A stretch of 49,918 bases of DNA from Aeromicrobium sp. PE09-221 (GTDB lineage Bacteria > Actinomycetota > Actinomycetes > Propionibacteriales > Nocardioidaceae): NCBI RefSeq assembly GCF_002174305.1, contig NZ_MIJB01000035.1:1-49918 (forward strand). The letters run 5' to 3'. The notes beneath the pieces were generated by a model that searched no databases, was not told the origin of the DNA, and worked only from the letters and a program-made list of their open reading frames with translations. Shown piece after piece: positions 43,746 through 49,918 of the stretch. The translations under genes were made by a program, and so were the position numbers. Position 1 is the first letter of the stretch. Each line of letters starts with the position of its first letter.

Positions 43746-45523
43746 TGAGCGGGCAGCGGCAGACCGGTGGCATGGGCGATGAGCTGACCAACGCCGCCAT
43801 CGTCGCCCTGATCGGTGCGTTCGGCGCTGCGCTCGTCCTGCGTGCCGCCGGAAGCGTGGCGGCGTTCCTGACCGGCACGCCCCAACCCACTGCCGGGCCA
43901 GCTTCGGGGCTCGGTGTGCTGTTCAATCCCGCCGACCCCGCGATGGCGCTCGATGCCGACGGGCTGAGCCCGGTCGCCTACTGGATCGTCACCGGGATCA
44001 TGCTTGGCGCCCTCACCGCTGCCGGGGCGTGGGTATGGGTGCGGCTCAAGCGCCATTCCAGGAAAGCCGAGACCGACCCGCGACGCCTGGCCGGCACCGC
44101 CACCGCCCACGAGGTCACCCAGACCGCCTCGGCCAAGGCGCTCTTGAAGCGCGCTTCGACACTGCGCCCCTCCCTCGATAAGCCCACGCCCTCCGATGTG
44201 GGCTACCTGCTGGGCCGCTCACGAGGCAAGCAGGTGTGGGCGAGCGTGGAGGACTCGATCCTGCTCATCGGCCCGCCCCGATCGGGCAAAGGCCTCCATG
44301 TGGTCATCAACGCCATCCTCGACGCACCCGGCGCCGTCGTCACCACCTCCACGCGGCCGGACAACCTCACCGCCACCCTCCGCGCCCGCCAACGCGACGG
44401 ACGGCCGGTGGCAGTGTTCGACCCCCAACATCTCGCCGAGGGCATCCCCGCAGGGATGCGCTGGTCACCGATCCGCGGTTGCCACGACCCGCTCACGGCG
44501 ATGATCCGCGCCACCGGACTCGCCTCGGCCACAGGGCTCTCCGCCGGTGGGGTGGAGTCCGGCGGGTTCTGGGAAGGCAAAACCCGCACCGCCCTGCAAG
44601 CCCTCCTGCACGCCGCCGCCCTCGATCACCGGCCACCGGCTGAGCTGTTCCGCTGGACCCTCGACCCCACCGCTGCAGCCGAGGCCGTCGCGATCCTCAC
44701 GAACGCACCGGCAGCGGCGACGGGATGGGCGGAATCGCTCGGGGCGATGATCGATTCGGACCCCAAGACCAGGGACTCCATCTGGCAAGGCGTCGCACTC
44801 GCCCTCGGAGCCCTGGCCGACCCTCGGGTGCTTGATGCGGTCTCACCGCGGGCTGGTGAGGACTTCGACCCCGAGACCTTCATCCGTCAGCGCGGCACCC
44901 TGTATCTACTCGCCACCGGGGCCGGCGCAGGCGCCTCCGCCGCGCTCGTGGCCGCGTTCGTCGAAGACCTCATCGAAACCGCACGCCGCATCGCCGCCCG
45001 CTCACCGGGCGCCCGCCTCGACCCACCCCTGTTGCTGGCACTCGATGAGATCGGCAACCTCGCACCGCTGCCCTCGCTGCCGACGCTGATGGCGGAGGGT
45101 GGCGGCACTGGGATCACGAGCCTGCCGGTGTTGCAGTCGCTGGCGCAGGCGCGGGAGAAGTGGTCCGACAACGCCGCCGGAGCCATCTGGGACGCCTCCA
45201 TCGTCAAGATGGTTCTCGGTGGTGCGTCCAACTCCCGCGACCTCCAAGACCTCTCCACCCTCATCGGCGAACGCGACGAGTACACCGACTCGGTGACCCT
45301 CGGCGATCACGGCACCCGATCGAACCAACGCTCGGTGCGCCGGGTGCCGATCCTGCCGCCAGACCGGATCAGGACACTGCCGTTCGGCACCGGGGTGACC
45401 CTGCTGCGCTCAGCACCCCCGATCGTCACCGACCTGCGCCCTTGGCCCTCTCGTCCTGACGCGGCTCAGTTGACGGCCGATCGGGCCGAGGTAGAGGCGC
45501 TGCTGCGCGGCCCCGGCTCGTAG
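43742..45523 (+). CDS. VirD4/TraG-type coupling protein
   Basis: This 593-residue protein has two membrane helices (about 18-42 and 79-100). The cytoplasmic ATPase has Walker A GPPRSGKG (177-184), a TTSTRPDNL segment typical of TraG, and Walker B LLLALDEIGNLAPLPSLPTLMAEGGGTGI (about 430). It then has LQSLAQAREKWSD and SNSRDLQDLSTLIGERDEYT. It recruits the relaxase-DNA complex to the channel and pumps DNA. The ATGATG start overlaps the preceding stop. It is the last gene before a spacer with a GTGCACCTG motif. Confidence 0.92.
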   Translation: MMSGQRQTGGMGDELTNAAIVALIGAFGAALVLRAAGSVAAFLTGTPQPTAGPASGLGVLFNPADPAMALDADGLSPVAYWIVTGIMLGALTAAGAWVWVRLKRHSRKAETDPRRLAGTATAHEVTQTASAKALLKRASTLRPSLDKPTPSDVGYLLGRSRGKQVWASVEDSILLIGPPRSGKGLHVVINAILDAPGAVVTTSTRPDNLTATLRARQRDGRPVAVFDPQHLAEGIPAGMRWSPIRGCHDPLTAMIRATGLASATGLSAGGVESGGFWEGKTRTALQALLHAAALDHRPPAELFRWTLDPTAAAEAVAILTNAPAAATGWAESLGAMIDSDPKTRDSIWQGVALALGALADPRVLDAVSPRAGEDFDPETFIRQRGTLYLLATGAGAGASAALVAAFVEDLIETARRIAARSPGARLDPPLLLALDEIGNLAPLPSLPTLMAEGGGTGITSLPVLQSLAQAREKWSDNAAGAIWDASIVKMVLGGASNSRDLQDLSTLIGERDEYTDSVTLGDHGTRSNQRSVRRVPILPPDRIRTLPFGTGVTLLRSAPPIVTDLRPWPSRPDAAQLTADRAEVEALLRGPGS

Positions 45524-45542
45524 TCGGGGCCTGGGGTTGCCT

Positions 45543-45551
45543 GTGCACCTG
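45543..45551 (+). promoter_or_regulatory. GTGCACCTG motif, copy 5
   Basis: This copy lies 56 bp upstream of the ssb start at 45608. The downstream CCTG also matches copy 1. Confidence 0.45.
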
Positions 45552-45607
45552 CCTGACATCAGCGGCTCCGATCGGCGGGGTCGCGTGAGTGTCAGGAGGA
45601 GAGTCAG

Positions 45608-46054
45608 ATGGCTATCCGCACCCAGGAGTCGTTCTCCGGGTTCATCGCCTCGGACCCCCAACTCAGCCAGACCTCGAAGGGTGATCCTCGGTTCTACGCC
45701 CGGGTCGGCAAGGAGCACTTCCGCCGCGAGGACGACGGATCGTTCACCCAGACCGAGACGACCTATCACCATCTGGTGATGTTCGGCCGGTCGGCCGAAC
45801 ACGCGCATGACCGGTTCACCAAGGGCGACAACTTCATCGCCGAGGGCTACACCCGCGAGGTCAACTACGAACGCGACGGCCAGGCAGTCGAGAGCGAGGA
45901 GTTCGTGGCCAAGAAGATCGGTCACGACACCGCCCGCACCCGTTATGAGGTTGACCGCACCCCACGCCGCGCAGCGGCGGAGCGGGACGCGGCCGCGTTC
46001 GAGCTACCGTCCCGGCCCGCCCAGGCACCGCAATCCACGGCCATCGGCCTGTGA
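45608..46054 (+). CDS. ssb: Single-stranded DNA-binding protein
   Basis: This 148-residue OB-fold protein has the SSB pattern GFIASDPQLSQTSKGDPRFYARVGKE, TETTYHHLVMFGRSAEHAHDRFTKGD and FIAEGYTREVNYERDG. It would coat transferred or replicating single strands. The usual acidic C-terminal tip (DDDIPF-like) that recruits partner enzymes is absent; the protein ends STAIGL. The Shine-Dalgarno AGGAGGAG is strong. It is followed 19 bp later by the next gene. Confidence 0.85.
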   Translation: MAIRTQESFSGFIASDPQLSQTSKGDPRFYARVGKEHFRREDDGSFTQTETTYHHLVMFGRSAEHAHDRFTKGDNFIAEGYTREVNYERDGQAVESEEFVAKKIGHDTARTRYEVDRTPRRAAAERDAAAFELPSRPAQAPQSTAIGL

Positions 46055-46073
46055 ACGCCGGGAGCCGAGCATC

Positions 46074-46703
46074 ATGACTGACACCCCCGAGGCCGATCCA
46101 CCCGGCGCCGACCCGACCAACGGTGAGGGGCCGGAGTTGGATGAGCCGGATGTGTTCGACGGTCCGCCGCGCGTCAGCGACGCCGATGTGCCCGAGACGC
46201 CGCACCCGGTGAACTGGAACCTGCTGTCCGCGCATGACCTGGAAACCGAATGGCTCGCGCTGAACCGGTGGGTGGACTGGTTGCGCCACACCTACGGACT
46301 TCCCGCCAGCGTGCTGCCGCCGTTCTGGCACCACCACTCCGAACTGGTCTGGGAACTGTCCGCGCTGCACCTGCACTGGCTGGGTGCCTACGACCCCGAG
46401 CAGAATGCTTCCGCGGCGATCGGCTGGCACCGCGACTTCGCCGACGCCCGCGCCCGCCTCCGGGACTGGGTGGCCGCCTCGGGCACCCGGATCGATCGTG
46501 ACCGGCCCACCCGGCAGACCACCTGGCCGGGCGAAGAACCCGGACCGCCGGTGGAGGATGTGGTGATCGCCGACCGCGACGCCGAGTTCGTGGAGTTCGT
46601 CCACGCTCAGGTCCGCAGACGCCAGGAGGCCGAGGACGAGTTCTACGCCAGCCTCGACGACGACCTCGATGTTGACCCGGTCACCGGGGAGGTGCGGGAG
46701 TGA
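46074..46703 (+). CDS. DUF4913-like hypothetical protein
   Basis: This 209-residue acidic protein has a Trp-rich central region (WNLLSAHDLETEWLALNRWVDWLRH, PPFWHHHSELVWELSALHLHWLGAY, AIGWHRDFADARARLRDW) similar to the aromatic DUF4913 pattern of actinobacterial mobile elements. The N-terminal 40 residues are Pro/Glu/Asp-rich and probably disordered. The ATG at 46074 follows GGGAG. Function unknown. It overlaps the next gene by one base (TGATG). Confidence 0.6.
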   Translation: MTDTPEADPPGADPTNGEGPELDEPDVFDGPPRVSDADVPETPHPVNWNLLSAHDLETEWLALNRWVDWLRHTYGLPASVLPPFWHHHSELVWELSALHLHWLGAYDPEQNASAAIGWHRDFADARARLRDWVAASGTRIDRDRPTRQTTWPGEEPGPPVEDVVIADRDAEFVEFVHAQVRRRQEAEDEFYASLDDDLDVDPVTGEVRE

Positions 46704-46945
46704 TGGGCGGCTACATGAAGAAGACCGACCGGCGCCGCTACGAAGACCGCTCCTTCTCCGTCCGGGCCGTGCACCGAGACCCGGCCGATCTGCACAAGCT
46801 CGCCGAGGTGCTGATCCGGTTGACCTTGCAGGAGACTGGCCGCAGCCGCGCCGACCGCCGCGCCGCCGAACCACCTGAGACCTACCGCGACCCAGCCGCA
46901 GCCCTCCGCTCAGCGGCGAGTGTCGCAGGCCCGTTGGTAGAATGA
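46703..46945 (+). CDS. Small basic hypothetical protein
   Basis: This 80-residue protein (MGGYMKKTDRRRYEDRSFSV then VHRDPADLHKLAEVLIRLTL) is a small basic, partly helical protein that recurs at the end of conjugation modules before the recombinase. The alternative start MKKTDRR lies 12 bases further on. I can assign no function. Confidence 0.6.
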   Translation: MGGYMKKTDRRRYEDRSFSVRAVHRDPADLHKLAEVLIRLTLQETGRSRADRRAAEPPETYRDPAAALRSAASVAGPLVE

Positions 46946-46955
46946 CACCAGCAAG

Positions 46956-47118
46956 CCTCGCGTACGCGGGGTGTTGTGGTCCCAAACCTCACCCGCACGG
47001 GTGGGCAACACGCACCGTGACCCGGTCGGGTCTCGTCCTACAGCCACACCGATGGCTGCTCTCACGATCAACACTCCTCCCAGGCGTCTGGGAGCGCGAG
47101 GGTCGAATCGCGTGAGAG
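46956..47118 (+). ncRNA. Candidate structured leader RNA upstream of the serine recombinase
   Basis: Five stems fill almost the whole 163-nt spacer. S1 is CCTCGC/GCGGGG (46956-46971). S2 is GTGTTG/CAACAC (46971-47011) enclosing CACCCG-CA-CGGGTG. S3 is GACCCG-GT-CGGGTC (47019-47032). S4 is CAGCCA/TGGCTG (47041-47058). S5 is CTCTCACG/CGTGAGAG (47059-47118) enclosing CTCCCAG-GCGT-CTGGGAG. S4 and S5 abut exactly, and the 3' arm of S5 contains GAGAG close to the ribosome-binding region of the start at 47130. This could be a cis-regulatory RNA, an attachment or accessory DNA site, or a trans-acting RNA. No known family is recognised. Confidence 0.5.
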
Positions 47119-47129
47119 GCAAGGACCCG

Positions 47130-49271
47130 ATGACCACCACAACGACTGCTACCGATCCAGCCGGCAGCCTGATCGACCCGCCCACCAGCGCCGCGGTCGC
47201 GATCTCCTACCTGCGGGTCTCCACCCGTGAACAGGCTTCCAAGGGCGGCACCGACGAAGGCTTCTCTATCCCCGCTCAACGCGACGCGGTGCGCCGCAAA
47301 GCCGACCAGCTCGGCGCGGCGATCGTGGAGGAATTCGTCGACGCCGGAGCCTCGGCCAAGTCCGCCGACCGGCCCGACCTGATGCGGATGATCCAGTACG
47401 TCAAGACCAACAAGGTCGCCTACTGCATCGTCCACAAGGTCGACCGGCTCGCCCGCAACCGCGCCGACGACGTGACCATCCACCTCGCCCTCCAACAGGC
47501 CGGAGTCATGCTCGTCTCGGCGACGGAGAACATCGACGAGACCCCCTCGGGGATGCTGCTACACGGGATCATGTCCACCATCGCCGAGTTCTACTCCCGC
47601 AACCTCGCCACCGAGGTCACCAAGGGCATGACCCAGAAGGCCATCAGCGGCGGTACCCTCGGCAAGGCCCCCATCGGCTACCTCAACGTCCGCACCCGCG
47701 ACGACCAAGGCCGCGAGGTCCGCACCGTCGAACTCGACCCCGAGCGAGCGCCCCTGATCGAGTGGGCGTTCAAGGCCTACGCCTCGGGGAACTGGACCGT
47801 CAGCCAGCTCCACGACGAACTCACCTCCCGCGGACTGGCCAGTCTGCCCACCCCGAAGCGGCCGTCGAAGCCGCTGGCGGTCTCCTCGGTACATCGCCTG
47901 CTGACCAATCCCTACTACAAGGGCGATGTCGTCTACCGCGGCACGCGCTACAAGGGGACCCACCGTGCCCTCGTCCCACCCGAGGTCTGGTACCAGGTCC
48001 AGTCCGTGCTCACCGCTCACAAGACCGCCGCCGAAGCCACCCAGGTCCACGACCACTACCTCAAAGGCACCATCCACTGCGGACAATGCGGGTCCCGGCT
48101 GATCGTCTCCAACGCCAAGAACCGACACGGCAACGTCTACTGCTACTTCGTGTGCTCCGGCCGGCACTCCAAACGCACCGACTGCACCCGCGGCGCGATC
48201 CTGATCGAAGACGTCGAGAAGCTGATCGAGGACTACTACACCCGCGTACAGATCAGCCCCGCCCAGCGCGACGCCCTCTCCGGGATGCTCCACCACGAGT
48301 TCGACCGACTCATGGCCGCCGAGACCGACGAACTCGAACGCCTCACCACTCACCGAGACCGGCTCGAACACGAACAAGACCGGCTCATGCAAGCCCACTA
48401 CGCCGACGCCATCCCGCTGCCCGTCCTCAAACGAGAACAAGACCGCATCCTGGGCGAACTCGACCGCATCAACAGGCGTATCGACGCCCACCACGGCGAC
48501 TACGCCGACGCCCGAGCCCACCTCGACGACGCCCTCGGACTCCTGGCAAACTGCGCCGACATCTACCAACGGTGCGACGACGCCAACCGGCGCCTGTGCA
48601 ACCAAGCCTTCTTCACCAAGGTCTACATCGACGAAGACGACAAACTCCGCGTCGAGAACAACCGACCCTTCGAGATGCTCCTCGACCCCGAGGTCAACGC
48701 CAACGCCCTCAACTGGACCCAGAACGGCAACAAGGCCCGAACCCCAGCCAACGATTCCATTGGCAAGGGTTCGAGCCTTGTGCGCGGGGTGGACCTCCGT
48801 AGAGAGTTCGAGAACCCCTGCCCGGCCTTGAAAACCGTGGTTTCTCGCAGGTCGCGGGGCGTCTACCGGCGGGACCGGAGGCCGCTGGAGCCGTCTGTGG
48901 TGGACGAGCGGGGGCGGATGGTGCGTGCAGTTGGGATGACTCAAACCTTTCTGAGCCCGGGGCAGGTGGATGAGCTGGTGGCCTCGTATGAGCCGGGCGC
49001 GACACTCGTGGAGTTGGGCGAGCGGTTCAGCATTCATCGCCGCACCGCGGCGGCGCACCTTGTCCGCCGCTCGGTACCGATACGCCAGCGGGGGCTCGAT
49101 GAGTGCCATCTCGCCGAAGCGGTCGAGCTGTACGACGAGGGCCTTACGCTAATGGAAGTCGGGCTGCGGTACGGGGTCAGCCAGCAAGCTGTCCGACGCG
49201 CGCTGGCCGCAGAGGGCGTCACGATTCGACCGGGTGGTCGGCGCGCAAAAGCCGTCGCATCGAACGTCTGA
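47130..49271 (+). CDS. Large serine recombinase fused to a C-terminal helix-turn-helix tail
   Basis: I chose the ATG at 47130 because GAGAGG and AAGGA lie just upstream. The protein is 713 residues. The resolvase catalytic domain begins AISYLRVSTREQ with the nucleophile Ser31, and continues HKVDRLARNRADD and GIMSTIAEFYSRNLATEV. A recombinase domain follows (GYLNVRTRD...VSSVHRLLTNPYYKG), then a zinc ribbon (HCGQCGSRL ... FVCSGRHSKRTDC) and a coiled coil (ERLTTHRDRLEHEQDRLMQA). Such integrases normally end near residue 550. Here the frame continues for about 160 residues into a tail of two helix-turn-helices (LSPGQVDELVASYEPGATLVELG and AVELYDEGLTLMEVGLRYG) typical of a different actinobacterial protein. 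The join probably lies between about 48780 and 48880 and may be an attachment junction. Confidence 0.85.
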   Translation: MTTTTTATDPAGSLIDPPTSAAVAISYLRVSTREQASKGGTDEGFSIPAQRDAVRRKADQLGAAIVEEFVDAGASAKSADRPDLMRMIQYVKTNKVAYCIVHKVDRLARNRADDVTIHLALQQAGVMLVSATENIDETPSGMLLHGIMSTIAEFYSRNLATEVTKGMTQKAISGGTLGKAPIGYLNVRTRDDQGREVRTVELDPERAPLIEWAFKAYASGNWTVSQLHDELTSRGLASLPTPKRPSKPLAVSSVHRLLTNPYYKGDVVYRGTRYKGTHRALVPPEVWYQVQSVLTAHKTAAEATQVHDHYLKGTIHCGQCGSRLIVSNAKNRHGNVYCYFVCSGRHSKRTDCTRGAILIEDVEKLIEDYYTRVQISPAQRDALSGMLHHEFDRLMAAETDELERLTTHRDRLEHEQDRLMQAHYADAIPLPVLKREQDRILGELDRINRRIDAHHGDYADARAHLDDALGLLANCADIYQRCDDANRRLCNQAFFTKVYIDEDDKLRVENNRPFEMLLDPEVNANALNWTQNGNKARTPANDSIGKGSSLVRGVDLRREFENPCPALKTVVSRRSRGVYRRDRRPLEPSVVDERGRMVRAVGMTQTFLSPGQVDELVASYEPGATLVELGERFSIHRRTAAAHLVRRSVPIRQRGLDECHLAEAVELYDEGLTLMEVGLRYGVSQQAVRRALAAEGVTIRPGGRRAKAVASNV
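48732..48779. repeat. 20-bp imperfect inverted repeat near the integrase/tail junction
   Basis: The arms 48732-48751 and 48760-48779 match at 17 of 20 positions around an 8-nt loop (CGATTCCA). It lies in the last codons of the integrase part. Large serine integrases often have attP next to their 3' end with imperfect dyad symmetry. It could be part of an att site or a former terminator. Confidence 0.4.
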
Positions 49272-49326
49272 GCTGCGACTCCGGCGGTGTCATCCGTTAT
49301 CCGTGGGATTCGGAGCGAATCGGACA
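49272..49326. other. Short spacer after recombinase
   Basis: This 55-bp spacer lies between the recombinase stop and the convergent subtilase-like remnant. I see no feature in it. Confidence 0.4.
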
Positions 49327-49503
49327 TCACTCGATCGGAATCTCGATCGGGGTGTGGAGGAGGTTCGCCACTGGTGTGTACAGGTCGACGTCGGTGGCGT
49401 CAGTCTGGAGTGATACGACGAGGGCGTAGCGGATCTTCCGGTCGACGCGTTCGCGGTTCTTGTTGTTCTTCCACCAGCCACCGACGGGGTAGACGGGAGC
49501 CTG
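49327..49503 (-). pseudogene. C-terminal remnant resembling an S8 (subtilase) peptidase
   Basis: On the minus strand a frame ends at a TGA (49327-49329) and encodes 58 residues beginning PVYPVGGWWKNNKNRERVD, then IRYALVVSLQTDATDVDLYT and PVANLLHTPIEIPIE. This recalls the C-terminus of S8-family peptidases that pair with AAA ATPases in defence-type loci (from memory). Everything upstream has been lost at about 49503, where the IS256-family end begins. It has no start codon. Confidence 0.4.
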
Positions 49504-49733
49504 TCAAGATGTTTGTGTAAGTGGGTGTCGTCTCGGTTTCAGAGGTAGGGGTTGATCCGGTCGGGGTAGGCGATGGCGAGTTGGGCCAGAGCCTTCTTCC
49601 AGTTCGTGGTGATTTGTCCTTCGACGAGTCGGGGTGAGGCTTTGCGCTCGCTGGCGGGTTTGCCACGTTCCTTCGCTCGTTCTCGAGCTCGTTTGTCTTC
49701 GATGTTGCAGATCGCGAGCCACAGCAGCTTCAC
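49500..49733 (-). mobile_element. IS256-family element, 3' fragment
   Basis: The frame 49539-49733 (minus) encodes VKLLWLAICNIEDKRARERA then RLVEGQITTNWKKALAQLAI and AYPDRINPYL, the C-terminus of an IS256-family transposase. The terminal region near 49500-49525 (CTGTCAAGATGTTTGTGTAA) is typical of an IS256 end. The rest of the transposase is missing because another IS begins at 49734. Confidence 0.75.
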
Positions 49734-49918
49734 TGAAGTGCCCCAGGTTTGATGCCGCGTCCTTTTGAGTTGGAAGGATGCATGTCATGCCGAAGAAGAT
49801 CGATCCGAAGGTGCGCGAGCGCTGTGTCCGGATGGTGCTGGAGCACTTGCCGGAGTATCCATCGCTGACCGCCGCAGCCGAGGCCGTCGCCCGGCGGGAG
49901 AACGTCGGGAAGGAGTCG
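49734..49918 (+). mobile_element. IS3-family element, left end (runs off the window)
   Basis: The end starts at about TGAAGTGCCCCAGG, directly abutting the broken IS256 transposase frame, which shows it inserted into that element. It contains the start of orfA and continues beyond the window. Confidence 0.7.
49787..49918 (+). CDS. IS3-family transposase OrfA, partial
   Basis: The first 44 residues of an OrfA helix-turn-helix protein are present ([20 protein letters not shown], then [21 protein letters not shown]). The ATG at 49787 has GGAAGG nine bases upstream, the same arrangement as the OrfA near the window start. An in-frame ATG at 49778 is too close to that site. The protein differs from the first OrfA, so the two IS elements are not copies of each other. 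Confidence 0.85.
   Translation, partial: MPKKIDPKVRERCVRMVLEHLPEYPSLTAAAEAVARRENVGKES

Noticed and set aside
46956..47100. Possible CRISPR repeats (hairpins with CCCGCACGGG-like cores)
   Set aside because: The hairpins differ in sequence, are not regularly spaced, and no cas gene or repeat array is present.
48760..48815. tRNA-like GGTTCGAG/GTTCGAGAA segments near the recombinase 3' end
   Set aside because: No acceptor, D or anticodon arm can be built around them, so no tRNA or tRNA fragment was called.

Overview
The window is high-GC DNA from an actinomycete (Actinomycetota). The evidence is the G+C-rich codon use, frequent GTG starts, GTGA/ATGA start-stop overlaps, and families typical of the phylum: SCO6880, DUF2637, DUF6112, the MobF TraA relaxase and a Kdp operon with tiny leading membrane peptides. 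No rRNA or tRNA gene is visible and I cannot name a genus. Almost everything here is accessory: an integrative conjugative element or plasmid-like conjugation region with cargo, bounded by insertion-sequence debris.

Layout. (1) 1-1.1 kb: a truncated IS3-family element whose orfA/orfB overlap keeps a -1 frameshift heptamer. (2) 1.2-11.1 kb: a defence-like island. It holds a PIN-like protein, a 1044-aa protein with a nuclease-like N-terminus, a small membrane protein, a HEPN-like protein translationally overlapping a 37-codon ORF, a DUF6650-type protein, a membrane protein, and a 997-aa SF2 helicase with a C-terminal nuclease-like domain. (3) 11.2-16.1 kb: the MobF relaxase TraA (minus strand), a large palindrome next to its start that could be oriT, and a C5 cytosine methyltransferase carrying a second ORF in another frame. 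(4) 16.5-24.4 kb: a complete kdpFABCDE potassium-uptake operon, flanked by a 22-bp near-identical direct repeat. (5) 24.4-25.3 kb: about 1 kb of apparently decayed DNA. (6) 25.3-46.9 kb: the conjugation module. It runs AraC regulator, ArdC-like protein, prim-pol, DUF2637 protein, ParB-like protein, TcpC-like protein, peptidoglycan hydrolase, two DUF6112 pilin-like proteins, TrbL/VirB6-like protein, SCO6880, VirB4-like ATPase, VirD4/TraG coupling protein, SSB and small conserved proteins. It is interrupted at 34.1-36.3 kb by a stress cassette (DUF3788, htpX, hsp20). (7) 46.95-49.3 kb: a strongly structured leader, then a large serine recombinase fused in frame to the helix-turn-helix tail of another protein. 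(8) 49.3-49.9 kb: nested remnants, namely a subtilase-like C-terminus, an IS256-family 3' end and the start of a second IS3-family element.

How the parts work together. TraA would nick and unwind the transferred strand. The coupling protein would deliver it to a channel built from the VirB6-, VirB4- and pilin-like proteins, with the peptidoglycan hydrolase opening the wall. SSB, prim-pol, ParB-like and ArdC-like proteins would support establishment, and the serine recombinase would integrate and excise the element. Kdp, HtpX/Hsp20 and the nuclease island are fitness or defence cargo.

The least explained signals are the hairpin-rich 163-nt leader of the recombinase, a dispersed GTGCACCTG motif before conjugation genes, the dual-frame methyltransferase locus, the repeat-bounded kdp block, and the HEPN/nuclease island.
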